A DNA stretch of 64,000 nt. Source: Saccharospirillum sp040881935 (GTDB lineage: Bacteria; Pseudomonadota; Gammaproteobacteria; Pseudomonadales; Natronospirillaceae). The DNA lies in contig NZ_JBBECH010000075.1 of NCBI RefSeq assembly GCF_040881935.1, positions 11,050 through 75,049 of the forward strand, read 5' to 3'. Positions 42,185 to 50,907 of this stretch are shown piece after piece. The notes beneath the pieces are model-generated. The model was not told the DNA's origin. It saw nothing but the letters and a program-made list of their open reading frames with translations, and searched no databases. How positions within the stretch are numbered: position 1 is the stretch's first letter; each line of letters begins with the position of its first letter. The translations under genes and the position numbers were made by a program.

Positions 42185-43114
42185 ATGAATCTACGCTCCC
42201 TCAAACTTTTCCGGCAAATCGTTCTGACGGGGTCGTTGTCTGAGGCTTCCCGAAATATGTTCTTATCGACATCCGCAGCCAGTCGGTTGTTGACCATTCT
42301 GGAGCACGAACTCCATCTGACTCTTTTTAGCCGAGAAAAACGAAGTCTGATACTGACTGAAGAAGGCGATCTTTTTTACCGCCGCATTGCGCACACGCTG
42401 GACGGGCTGGAGGAAATTCCGGCCATTTCAAAAGAGATTACCAACCGCAGTTCCAACTGGTTGTCCGTGGTTACCGCTGCGCCATTGGCCAGTACTCTGG
42501 TGTCACCCGCCCTGGCGAGTATGCAAAAAGAGCGACCAGGGCTGCAGTGCACTCTTAACGTTGAAACCCGGTTTGATATTGAAAGCAAAGTATCCGCTCG
42601 AGGCTATAACCTTGGGCTTATTTCGTTGCCTGTAGAGAATGCAATTCTCGATCTGGACGTCGAGCCATTCCTGAAGAGTCGGGTTGAAGTGATGTTGCCG
42701 CGTAATCATCCTTTGGCTGATCGGGAGGTGTTGTCGGTAGCGGATATCGCAGCCGAGCGTTTTGTCGCCTTGAGCCCACGTCAGCGCTGGCGGCAACGCC
42801 TGGACGACATTATGGGCCGCAACGGACTGACCGTAAGCGTGCCGATCGAAACCAGCTCTACGATTGTAACCGTGCAAATGGTGCGCGATGGCCTGGGCAT
42901 TACTTTAACAGACCGGGTCACAACCCGGTTGATGTCAGACGATGCGGCCGTGTTGCGGCCACTGGCTGAGGAGCAGTGGACAACCTATGCGTCGCTTCAC
43001 CCGGAAGGCCAGCGGGCGCCGCTTTCAGCATCGTTTTTAGAGGCCGTTCGCGCCAACGTGGAGGCCATGCGTGTGGCTGATCCACACGCGGCGGCCAGTC
43101 TGGAACTTATCTAG
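42185..43114 (+). CDS. LysR-family transcriptional regulator
   Basis: A 309-residue LysR regulator: N-terminal winged helix (NLRSLKLFRQIVLTGSLSEASRNMFLSTSAASRLLTILEHELHLTLFSREKR, 2-55) and a C-terminal effector-binding domain. The start is placed at the ATG 42185, which gives the canonical beginning; a TTG at 42155 would add ten unsupported residues. It is convergent with the lyase gene and overlaps its end by 8 bases. It could control the minus-strand ABC/lyase operon, or the oxygenase operon upstream. LysR proteins usually sit divergent to their targets, which neither arrangement here gives. Confidence 0.9.
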   Translation: MNLRSLKLFRQIVLTGSLSEASRNMFLSTSAASRLLTILEHELHLTLFSREKRSLILTEEGDLFYRRIAHTLDGLEEIPAISKEITNRSSNWLSVVTAAPLASTLVSPALASMQKERPGLQCTLNVETRFDIESKVSARGYNLGLISLPVENAILDLDVEPFLKSRVEVMLPRNHPLADREVLSVADIAAERFVALSPRQRWRQRLDDIMGRNGLTVSVPIETSSTIVTVQMVRDGLGITLTDRVTTRLMSDDAAVLRPLAEEQWTTYASLHPEGQRAPLSASFLEAVRANVEAMRVADPHAAASLELI

Positions 43115-44447
43115 ATGAATTGGCAATGGCGTTTGCGGTCGCCCGGCTCAGTCGCGCTGCGTCCCTGGCAATATATTCACTGTCACCCGTGTAGTTGGAA
43201 ACATTGAGCAGTTCGGTAACCCGTTCGGTCGAAAGATGAGGAGCTATCTCCGGATGGCTCGCCAGGTTAATCGTTATGTCGTCGCCTGGTGCATCTTCTA
43301 TGACATGGTGAATGATGTCATGTGCCCGGTTACGACCTATGTGCGGTGCGAGCGCCATCATCAAATTTTCCGAAGCCATAGCCGGGCCGGAGAGTTTCAG
43401 GTTCTTTGCCATTCGCGCTTTGTTTACAGTAATTTTCTCCAATAAATTTGCGAAACTTGTCGTCAATTCCCAGCCCAGACGGCAGGCATCATCTATGACG
43501 CTGGTTAGCAGGTAGTTGGCCGATGCATCGGCTTCGTGGCTTGGACGGCCTGCCTCCATGGCGGGGGCTGCCAGTGCTCTTAACCGTGTGCAATTCGCTA
43601 TGATTTTAACCACCCGTTTTGGGTTTACTTTGTGCGGCATGGTTGAGCTGCCTACCACGCCCTTGGCCAACTGTTCCGAAATCTCGCCAATCTCCTCTTC
43701 CATCAGCGTATAGAGTTCGAGTGCAATGCGCTCAATGCTCATCGCCAGCATGGATATTCCCAGTACGTAATCGACAAAGAGGTCGTTGACGACCCGACTC
43801 GGTACTAACAGCTCGCCAAGGTTCAATTCTTTTGCCAGCGCGCTGGACAGTGCACGGCCTTGCTTGCCGTAAGAATGCATGGCGCCGACTGCTCCACCAA
43901 AAGGCAGGCAGAACGTACGGGATTCTATTTGAGCCAGCCGTTCATGGGCGCGGCAAAGCTCTTCGATCCAGCCGGCGACCTTGAAACCAAACGTAATGGG
44001 CAATGCGTGGCGCCGGTTAGTTCGTCCGGCCATCGGGGTGTCAGCGTGCTCGTCAGCTAGCGTGGCTAGACTCTCGAAGAATCTGCACAGTTGACCCAGT
44101 ATTTGCTGGTGAGCTTTGCGCATGATCAGCAGGTTACCGGTTTGCATGACGTTCTGGGTAGTTGCACCCCAATGGACATAGTCGCCACTCTTACCGCTAC
44201 GTTCCACGAGTAATCGGGTGAGCGATAGCACGGGGGCCATGGTCTTTTCAATTGAAGCCTTGAGTGCATCGGTGCCGATGCGATCCAGAAAGGCGTTGGC
44301 ACTGATGTCTGCAGCCGCCCACGCCGGGATCATGCCGATGTTGGCCTGCGCCCGCGCGAGGGCTGCTTCGACGTCAAGCCAGGACTGCCATACCGCTTCC
44401 TGGGAGAATAAGGTTTCGGGGGCTGGGTTGGCTGTTTGGTTGTTCAT
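43107..44447 (-). CDS. Aspartase/fumarase-superfamily lyase (PurB/PcaB-like)
   Basis: A 446-residue lyase. WQSWLDVEAALARAQANIGMIP, VHWGATTQNVMQTGN, GRTNRRHALPITFGFKVAGWIEEL and the superfamily signature GVVGSSTMPHKVNPKR (about 265-280) are all present. Members split C-N or C-O bonds with release of fumarate (adenylosuccinate, argininosuccinate, EDDS) or cycloisomerise 3-carboxymuconate. It overlaps the ABC ATPase gene by 4 bases and so belongs to the importer operon. A periplasmically captured N-substituted aspartate or similar compound is a reasonable guess for the substrate. A housekeeping purB is unlikely in this setting. Confidence 0.87.
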   Translation of the reverse strand: MNNQTANPAPETLFSQEAVWQSWLDVEAALARAQANIGMIPAWAAADISANAFLDRIGTDALKASIEKTMAPVLSLTRLLVERSGKSGDYVHWGATTQNVMQTGNLLIMRKAHQQILGQLCRFFESLATLADEHADTPMAGRTNRRHALPITFGFKVAGWIEELCRAHERLAQIESRTFCLPFGGAVGAMHSYGKQGRALSSALAKELNLGELLVPSRVVNDLFVDYVLGISMLAMSIERIALELYTLMEEEIGEISEQLAKGVVGSSTMPHKVNPKRVVKIIANCTRLRALAAPAMEAGRPSHEADASANYLLTSVIDDACRLGWELTTSFANLLEKITVNKARMAKNLKLSGPAMASENLMMALAPHIGRNRAHDIIHHVIEDAPGDDITINLASHPEIAPHLSTERVTELLNVSNYTGDSEYIARDAARLSRATANAIANSSR

Positions 44448-46279
44448 GAGGTCGCTTCCATTTTCGGCGTTTCCGTCGGTCGGAACTGAGGCGCTGCGTC
44501 GAGTAGCGTGCGGGTGTAAGCAATTTTGGGGTTGGCCAACAATTCGGCCGCCGGGCCTTCTTCGACTATTTTTCCGTCGAGCATGACGGCTACTCGTGAG
44601 GCGATCTGATGGACGACAGCCATATCATGGGTGATTAGCAAACACGTCAGGCCGAGCTCGGCTTGCAAGTCGACTAACAGGTTCAGAATTTGCGCCTGGA
44701 CGGAAACATCCAGTGCCGAAGTGGGCTCGTCACATACTAGAATTTCAGGCGAAGTTACCAGGGCTCGTGCAATCGCGACCCGCTGCCGTTGACCACCGGA
44801 GAGTTGGGAAGGGTAGGAGTGCATCAGGCGGTCAGGCAGACGCACACGTTCCATCAGTTCCCGGGCTTTCAACTGACGTTCGCGGACTGTTCCAACACCC
44901 CGCAACGCGAGTGGCCGCGCAATGATGTCGGCGAGTGTCCGCCGAGGGTTAAGCGAGGAATATGGGTCCTGAAAGATCGGTTGGACCAGGTCAGCACGGC
45001 GCAGCCCATCCATGGCTTCCACGGGCTGGCCATCCAGCAGGATCTCTCCTGAGGTTGGTGTATCCAGCCCCAGTAGCAAACGTGAGAGCGTTGTCTTGCC
45101 AGAGCCGCTTTCGCCAACCAGTGCCAGGGTTTCGCCGCGTTTAAGCGACAGGCTGACATCGTCAACCGCACGGATTTCATGGCGCGGACCAAAGAGGCCA
45201 CTTCGAGAATGAAACACCCGGCTGACATGACGTGCTTCCAGTACTACTTCATGAGCCATTTCACGTTTGGGTAGCGGGTCGCTTGGAACAGCCGGAGGTA
45301 ACTCAGCCAATGTTTTTTCAGTGAGGATACAGAGCCGGTGGTGGTGCTTGTCGCCCTGGCTGGGTGGCCTTTCAGTGGCGCACCGGGGTTCGGCATGGGC
45401 GCACCTTGGTGCAAATACGCAGCCTTTGGGTGGCTGCAGCAGTGCAGGCACGGTACCGGGTATGGCGCCCAGGCGTTTCGGTTCTCCACCCATATGGGGT
45501 ATGGCCGTCAACAAGGCGCGGGTGTACGGATGAGCTGGGGCCGCAAGCACGTCGCCCGAGCGACCGGATTCAACGATTTCGCCACCGTACATGACCGCTA
45601 CGCGGTCTACGTTCTCGGAGACTACGGCAAGATCATGAGTGATTAGAATCATGCCCATGTTCATTTCCCGGCGCAGGTCGTTGAGCAACGTCATGATCTG
45701 CGTCTGGATGGTGGCATCCAGTGCGGTTGTCGGTTCGTCTGCAATCAGTAGCTCGGGCTCCAGCATCAGCGCCATGGCGATCATGACGCGCTGGCGTTGC
45801 CCGCCACTCAGTTGATGGGGGTATTGGGCCATACGTGCTTTGGGGCTTGGAATACCCACACGGTCGAGCAGCTCCAGTGCTCTGGTGTTGGCCTGGGCTT
45901 TTGTCATTCGACCGATACGTACCGACGCTTCGATCAACTGCCTGCCGATGGTGTATACCGGGTTGAGTGAGGTCATGGGCTCCTGAAAAATCATGCTGAG
46001 ACGAGGGCCCAGATAGTCTCTGGTGAAGGTTGCCTCTGGTACGTCTCCCAGGTCGGTACCATCAAATTTTAGGGTATCGAATTCTACGTTCGCTACCTTG
46101 GGCAGTAAACGCATAAGCGCCATGGCGGTCAGTGATTTGCCGGAGCCACTTTCGCCGACAATGCCCAGAGCTTCGCCCCGGTTGAGTGTCAGTGTGGTAT
46201 TGCGCACGGCGTGTAATACACCCGACGGTACTTTCAGTCGGATAGACAGGTTATTTATTTCCAGCAGGGGGCTCGTCAT
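44444..46279 (-). CDS. Oligopeptide-type ABC transporter, fused double ATPase (GsiA/DppDF-like)
   Basis: A 611-residue protein with two complete ATPase domains in tandem. Each has Walker A (GESGSGKS), a signature (LSGGQRQRVMIAMAL in the first, LSGGQRQRVAIARAL in the second) and Walker B with DEPTTALDATI or DEPTSALDVSV. The first domain ends with the oligopeptide-binding C-terminal extension (GCVFAPRCAHAEPRC, four conserved cysteines region that may bind Fe-S in Dpp/Opp ATPases). The ATG at 46279 follows GGGAGA; the frame continues upstream into the permease gene but without support. It energises the permeases at 46281-48164. Confidence 0.93.
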   Translation of the reverse strand: MTSPLLEINNLSIRLKVPSGVLHAVRNTTLTLNRGEALGIVGESGSGKSLTAMALMRLLPKVANVEFDTLKFDGTDLGDVPEATFTRDYLGPRLSMIFQEPMTSLNPVYTIGRQLIEASVRIGRMTKAQANTRALELLDRVGIPSPKARMAQYPHQLSGGQRQRVMIAMALMLEPELLIADEPTTALDATIQTQIMTLLNDLRREMNMGMILITHDLAVVSENVDRVAVMYGGEIVESGRSGDVLAAPAHPYTRALLTAIPHMGGEPKRLGAIPGTVPALLQPPKGCVFAPRCAHAEPRCATERPPSQGDKHHHRLCILTEKTLAELPPAVPSDPLPKREMAHEVVLEARHVSRVFHSRSGLFGPRHEIRAVDDVSLSLKRGETLALVGESGSGKTTLSRLLLGLDTPTSGEILLDGQPVEAMDGLRRADLVQPIFQDPYSSLNPRRTLADIIARPLALRGVGTVRERQLKARELMERVRLPDRLMHSYPSQLSGGQRQRVAIARALVTSPEILVCDEPTSALDVSVQAQILNLLVDLQAELGLTCLLITHDMAVVHQIASRVAVMLDGKIVEEGPAAELLANPKIAYTRTLLDAAPQFRPTETPKMEATS

Positions 46280-46280
46280 T

Positions 46281-47183
46281 TTAATTTCTCCCTTCCGGTG
46301 ACGTGATATCGCGCAGGCCGTCACCGAGCAAGTTGGCACCAATGACAAGAATAAACAGACACAGGCCAGGCAGTACCACTAGCCAGGGCCGGTAGAACAT
46401 GGCTATCTTTCCTTCGGCGATCATCAGACCCCAGGACGGAGTCGGAGGTTGAATGCCTACACCGAGAAACGACAGGCTGGCTTCGGCCAGAATGGCGATG
46501 CCCACCTCAAAGGTGAAGATGACAATAATCTGTGGTAGCAGATTGGGTAGGATTTCCTGGCGGATAATCTGACCCGAGGTAGCCCCCGCAGCCCGGTCAG
46601 CCGCGACAAAATCAAGATTGCGAATGCGTTGGGTAGCGGCACGGGTGACGACCAGATAGTAAGTCCAGTGCAAAACACCGACGATCCCGATCACGACCCA
46701 GACGGATGGCCCGATTATAAACACCAGTGCCATAGCCAGCAGCAAGCCAGGCAAGGCTAATTGTGCGGTAAGTAAAAAGCTTACGCCGTGGTCGACCCAG
46801 CCACCGAAATAGCCCGCGACCACGCCGAGAGTGACGCCGATAACGAGACCGATGGAGGCAGCACCCAGACCAATGGTTAATGAGACACGCGTCCCGTATA
46901 TCAGCCGGGAGAGGTAATCGCGGCCGTTTTGGTCGGTGCCAAGCAAATGCTCCCAACTGCCGCCTTCCACCCAAACCGGGGGCAGCATGCGCGTGCTCAG
47001 CGATTGAGCGAAAGGATCGTGCGGTGAGATCAGCGGCGCGGCGATTGCGATAATGGCCAACAGTAATAATATAGCGCCACCAGTGATAAAACCTTTGTGA
47101 TTCAGAGCCCTGGAGAGCGTCAGTTGTCGCGGTGTCGGGGGAAGGCTCTCGGCGATCTCTTCCGCCAGAAAAGTGATGGTCAT
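46281..47183 (-). CDS. Oligopeptide-type ABC transporter permease (DppC-like)
   Basis: A 300-residue inner-membrane permease. The N-terminal segment HKGFITGGAILLLLAIIAIAAPLISPHDP is the OppC/DppC N-domain, LGTDQNGRDYLSRLIYGTRVSL is the family motif, and AADRAAGATSGQIIRQEILPNL is the EAA loop. Six hydrophobic segments are visible. The stop lies just one base from the ATPase start, so they are coupled; the DppB-like gene is 63 bases upstream. Confidence 0.94.
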   Translation of the reverse strand: MTITFLAEEIAESLPPTPRQLTLSRALNHKGFITGGAILLLLAIIAIAAPLISPHDPFAQSLSTRMLPPVWVEGGSWEHLLGTDQNGRDYLSRLIYGTRVSLTIGLGAASIGLVIGVTLGVVAGYFGGWVDHGVSFLLTAQLALPGLLLAMALVFIIGPSVWVVIGIVGVLHWTYYLVVTRAATQRIRNLDFVAADRAAGATSGQIIRQEILPNLLPQIIVIFTFEVGIAILAEASLSFLGVGIQPPTPSWGLMIAEGKIAMFYRPWLVVLPGLCLFILVIGANLLGDGLRDITSPEGRN

Positions 47184-47246
47184 GATGATGTTTTCCTTAC
47201 TGTAGTAGCACAGTCAGTCAATGGGTGCTCAGTCATCGGTCGTTGC

Positions 47247-48164
47247 TCACCCGATGCGGATTCTAGGATCCAGAGCTGCATTCAGAATGTCGGCCAGCAA
47301 ATTCATGGCGACAAAAATCAGCGCGAATACAAAGATCAACATTTGCACGGTAGGAATGTCCGAGCCGAGGATGGACTCCAGTGCGAGTCGTCCGAGGCCA
47401 TTAATTGCAAAGATGCTTTCGGTAATGACCGAGCCACCAAACTTTTGACCCAGTTGCACCGCCAGCACCGAGATAACCGGTAACAAGGCATTGCGTAACG
47501 CATGCCGGGTGAGCAATGTGAAACCCCGATACCCTTTTGAGCGGGCGGTGCGGATGTAGTCGCTTTGCATAACGTCTATCAACCCGGTACGGGTCAGTCG
47601 CATGACGGCAGGAACTGAGCTTGCGCCAAGCACAAAGGCTGGCAATACGAAGTGGCGCCAGCTGTCATCACCGGAGACCGGAAAAATAGGCAGCATGACG
47701 GCAAACAGGATGATCACGATCAACCCTAGCCAGAAATTGGGCACGGCCTGTGCCGAGACGGCCACGGTGAGTGCAAATCGGTCGACCAGGGTATTGGGTC
47801 TCAGGGCCGCCCAGGCACCCAGCGGAATGGCAATGATGATGGTGACCATGACAGCGGACAGTGCCAGCGTGATGGTTGCCCCGGCCCGGTCAGAAACCAG
47901 TTCGGCGACGGGTTTGTTCCAATAGTAGCTGGTGCCGAAATCACCTTGCAGTACGCTGCCCAGCCAATCCAGATAGCGCACAAAGGCTGGCCGGTTGAGG
48001 CCGTAGGTCTCGCGAATTTGTGCCAGCACCTCTGGCGTGGCATCTTCCCCAGCGATGGAATAGGCCGGGTCAGACGCAAAATTCAACAGAAAGAACGTTG
48101 CGAGTGACACCGTGAATGCCACGGCCAGTGCCAGAATCCCGCGTTGTAATATATAACGTAGCAT
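47247..48164 (-). CDS. Oligopeptide-type ABC transporter permease (DppB-like)
   Basis: A 305-residue permease. MLRYILQRGILALAVAFTVSLATFFLLNFASDPA is the typical first helix and following loop, ETYGLNRPAFVRYLDWLGSVLQGDFGTSYYWNKPVAELV is the periplasmic motif of DppB, and RTARSKGYRGFTLLTRHALRNALLP is the EAA loop. It heterodimerises with the DppC-like permease. The gap to the binding-protein gene (48165-48300) contains a GC stem. Confidence 0.94.
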   Translation of the reverse strand: MLRYILQRGILALAVAFTVSLATFFLLNFASDPAYSIAGEDATPEVLAQIRETYGLNRPAFVRYLDWLGSVLQGDFGTSYYWNKPVAELVSDRAGATITLALSAVMVTIIIAIPLGAWAALRPNTLVDRFALTVAVSAQAVPNFWLGLIVIILFAVMLPIFPVSGDDSWRHFVLPAFVLGASSVPAVMRLTRTGLIDVMQSDYIRTARSKGYRGFTLLTRHALRNALLPVISVLAVQLGQKFGGSVITESIFAINGLGRLALESILGSDIPTVQMLIFVFALIFVAMNLLADILNAALDPRIRIG

Positions 48165-48269
48165 TTACGACTCCTTCGAGGGGCAGGCTAAGTGGAGGCG
48201 CTTCCGGCGGGTAAGGGGCGGTTAGACGGCGCTCGTCAGACAACCCTTGCTGGTTCGCGATTCCACTAT

Positions 48270-48287
48270 GGGGCAGACGTTTGCCCC
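48270..48287 (-). terminator. Hairpin between binding-protein and permease genes
   Basis: GGGGCA (48270-48275) and TGCCCC (48282-48287), 6-base loop. Read in the direction of the operon (minus) it is not followed by a T run, so it is more likely an mRNA-stabilising or partial-attenuation stem after the binding-protein gene than a full terminator. Confidence 0.5.
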
Positions 48288-48300
48288 TGCTTTTTATAAA

Positions 48301-49833
48301 TTATTCCCAGCTTGCCTGTGGCAGTCGTGGCAGCCCGTCCGGGCTTAGTGGGAAATTCAGTTCTGGCGACACCAGGTAGTTTGCAGAATAAGAAAACATC
48401 GGCGCCCAATAGGCCTGATCCGCAATGCGGTTCAATGCATTTTCATAGATCTCAGCTCTTTCTGCCTGATCGGCTGTTTGCTCGGCCGAAAGCACCATCT
48501 CGGTCAGTTCGTCATCACCAGACAAGTTTCGATCGGTCTCGTCGGAAAAATGAACCCGGGCGATCGCAGCGGTATCGGCGGTGCCGCCAGAGCCCCAGGT
48601 GCCGAAATAGGCGGGGATGTCACGTTCAGCACGAGCCTGGTTCAGGGACGCCAGTTTCACGTAGCGCAAGTCGACATCGATACCAACCGCTTCAAGGTCT
48701 GATGAAACCGCTTCAGCGACGGCTTTGTCGCGGTAGGCCCACAGTTCCAGCGGAAAACCATCCGGGTAGCCAGCTTCAGCAAGCAATTCGCGGGCTCTCT
48801 GCGGATTGTAAAGGTAAGCCTGAATGTCTGTAGTGCACCCGAACTGAGCTGGATGACAGGGTGTATGAATCCCTTCCGATGAGCCTCCGATCAGATATTC
48901 AGCCATCTCGTCCCGGTTAAGCGCATGGTTCACGGCCTGGCGAACCCTGGCGTCGGTCAGCGGGCCATCCGGATCAGTGTAACCGGCTGCATCAAGCACC
49001 AGGAAGCCTACTCGCAGATCCGGGCCACTCAGATGTTTCGCCATGGGCGTAGCACCCAGGCTTTCGGCCAGATCGAGAGGAACCTTGAACATCCAGTCGA
49101 TACCGCCAGACATCAATTCGGCTTGTTGAGTTCCAATATCGGGCAAGTTGCGAACGACGATGTTTTCAATAGCAGGCTGTTCGCCGAAATAGTCGTCAAA
49201 ACGTTCCAGCACGACTTGTTGCCCCGGTTCGAATGAGACCACCCGATAAGGGCCAGCACCGATCAGATCATCGGCCATGGTGCTCTGATTCACCTCGCCA
49301 TTTTCAACGTAGGCACCTTCTTTGCGGAGCATCACGCGTTGTGCCATATCCCGCAGCACCAGAGGGTAAACGCTTTTCAGATGGAACCGTACCGAGTATT
49401 CGCCAATTTTTTCGGCATTCTTCAGCCAGCGGCTGATGGTGCCTTTGGCCTGGGCATCGCTTTCTTCGGCAATGATCCAGTTGTAGGTGTAGATAACATC
49501 GTCTGCAGTTAGCGCCGTACCATCATGAAACATCACGCCTTCACGCAGGGTTACATCCAAGGTTAGATCGTCTACGAAGTTGTAGTCGGTTGCGACGGAG
49601 GGGTTGTACTCCTGAGTCTCAGGATCGAGATCAAACAAGGTCGCATCGGTTGCTTGCGCCAGAATGATGTATTCGCGTTTGGTGGTATAGAGATAGTCCA
49701 GATTGAGGATTTCTTCGGCAAGGGCTACGCGTAGCGTATCGTCGTCTTTGCTTGCCAGTGCCGGTCCACTTGCCATGAGCGTAAAGCAGCCAAGCGAAGC
49801 CAGTGCTGCTGTTTTGAGCATTGAGGTGTTCAT
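48301..49833 (-). CDS. Family 5 ABC substrate-binding protein (DppA/OppA-like)
   Basis: A 510-residue periplasmic protein with a signal peptide of about 27 residues (LASLGCFTLMASGPALA). DDTLRVALAEEILNLDYLYTT, LTLDVTLREGVMFHDGTALTADDVIYTYNWI, IGAGPYRVVSFEPGQQVVLERFDDYFGEQP and VRQAVNHALNRDEMAEYLIGG are family 5 (SBP_bac_5) landmarks in the right order. It is the first gene of the operon that runs through two permeases, a double ATPase and a lyase. The family takes peptides, glycosides, opines and metal chelators, so the ligand must come from the lyase context. Confidence 0.93.
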   Translation of the reverse strand: MNTSMLKTAALASLGCFTLMASGPALASKDDDTLRVALAEEILNLDYLYTTKREYIILAQATDATLFDLDPETQEYNPSVATDYNFVDDLTLDVTLREGVMFHDGTALTADDVIYTYNWIIAEESDAQAKGTISRWLKNAEKIGEYSVRFHLKSVYPLVLRDMAQRVMLRKEGAYVENGEVNQSTMADDLIGAGPYRVVSFEPGQQVVLERFDDYFGEQPAIENIVVRNLPDIGTQQAELMSGGIDWMFKVPLDLAESLGATPMAKHLSGPDLRVGFLVLDAAGYTDPDGPLTDARVRQAVNHALNRDEMAEYLIGGSSEGIHTPCHPAQFGCTTDIQAYLYNPQRARELLAEAGYPDGFPLELWAYRDKAVAEAVSSDLEAVGIDVDLRYVKLASLNQARAERDIPAYFGTWGSGGTADTAAIARVHFSDETDRNLSGDDELTEMVLSAEQTADQAERAEIYENALNRIADQAYWAPMFSYSANYLVSPELNFPLSPDGLPRLPQASWE

Positions 49834-50154
49834 GGTCTCTCCATTCTTATAGTTGTTGAATTGAGAATATCACTGAAGCTTGTGCTGTCGTATGCACGCG
49901 CTGTCCAGTTGAGATAAACACTACTCGCCAGCGAAAATAAAATAAATTCGAAAGATAAGGATAACTCTTCGAATAATCGGGAAGATTGATGGGTGTTTTC
50001 ACTCAGAAATTGACAATTGAGTGCCCGGTTAAGGCCAAACCATATCGAATCTCTTCCGGAATCAGCCCGTACAACTTGCCAATACTCCGGTTCAACCTAC
50101 CCTGATTGGGCTGCATCATCGCTGCTAACTCCTTGCTGTGGATAAGGATGACCC
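49834..50154. promoter_or_regulatory. Divergent 321-base intergenic region
   Basis: Carries promoters for the minus-strand ABC/lyase operon and the plus-strand DedA operon. The centre (49905-49985) is AT-rich. A short minus-strand frame inside it (50003-50119) is listed separately with low confidence. Confidence 0.5.
50003..50119 (-). CDS. Possible small protein of 38 residues
   Basis: A frame starting at paired ATGs (50119 and 50116), with AAGGAG about 9 bases upstream, and ending in TGA at 50003. The product (MMQPNQGRLNRSIGKLYGLI and onward) matches no family I know and has no long hydrophobic stretch. The ribosome-binding site is the only support, and it may be chance. Confidence 0.2.
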   Translation of the reverse strand: MMQPNQGRLNRSIGKLYGLIPEEIRYGLALTGHSIVNF

Positions 50155-50907
50155 ATGGAAGAAGCCAAAACCAAAGCCCGTTCAACCCCTAAGGTGTCAC
50201 CTATCTGGGGTATGGTCGCGAGCATCCTGTTCGTGGGCGCGGTATTGGGCGTGCTGGTGTACTTTGGTGTGCATGAGCAAGTGGTGGTACTGCTTCGCTG
50301 GGTCGAAACTCAGGGGATCTGGGGGCCGGTGATGTTCATCGGTGTGATGGCATTGGTGATGGTGTTTCTGGTGCCTGGCGTGTTGTTCACCACCGGGGCT
50401 GGCTTTGTGTTCGGGGTGGTGGAAGGCACTCTTTATGTAGTTGTGGGGTCCACTCTGGGCGCCGCCATTGCGTTTCTGATCGCGCGGTATTTTTTCGGCC
50501 GTCGTGCGGCCGACTTTGTTCGTTCGCAGGCCAAACTCAAACTGGTCAGCCAGGAGATGACACCGAATGGTTGGAAGATTGTTTTACTAACACGGCTGAT
50601 CCCTTTTTTCCCGGGTAAGTTATCGAACTATTTTTTCGGTTTAACCCGGTTCTCATTCCCGGGTTATATCGTGGGGACCCTGATCGGTTTCACCCCGTTT
50701 TCCCTGCATAACGTCTACCTTGGTTCGCTGGCGGCCGACATCACCACGCTGGGGGTGCGCAATACCGGGCGCACGCCGCTGGAATGGTCGCTCTATGGAG
50801 CCGGGTTTGTGGCAACCCTGGTCGCTGTGGTTTATCTGAATCGACTGGCGCGGCGAGCCCTTGCCCGCTACACCGATACTGACGGTCTGTCGGAGGATGT
50901 ATCGTGA
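50155..50907 (+). CDS. DedA/TVP38-TMEM64 family (VTT domain) membrane protein
   Basis: A 250-residue inner-membrane protein with about six hydrophobic segments. The VTT motif is FLVPGVLFTTGAGFVFGVVEGTLYVVVGSTLGAAIAFLIARYFFG (about 75-118). The reentrant-loop part is LLTRLIPFFPGKLSNYFFGLTRFSFPGYIVGTLIGFTPFS (about 143-182). Members act as lipid scramblases or flippases. It is followed by a glycosidase gene with a GTGA overlap, and then by a phosphodiesterase fusion, so a role in envelope lipid or polysaccharide handling is plausible. Confidence 0.9.
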   Translation: MEEAKTKARSTPKVSPIWGMVASILFVGAVLGVLVYFGVHEQVVVLLRWVETQGIWGPVMFIGVMALVMVFLVPGVLFTTGAGFVFGVVEGTLYVVVGSTLGAAIAFLIARYFFGRRAADFVRSQAKLKLVSQEMTPNGWKIVLLTRLIPFFPGKLSNYFFGLTRFSFPGYIVGTLIGFTPFSLHNVYLGSLAADITTLGVRNTGRTPLEWSLYGAGFVATLVAVVYLNRLARRALARYTDTDGLSEDVS

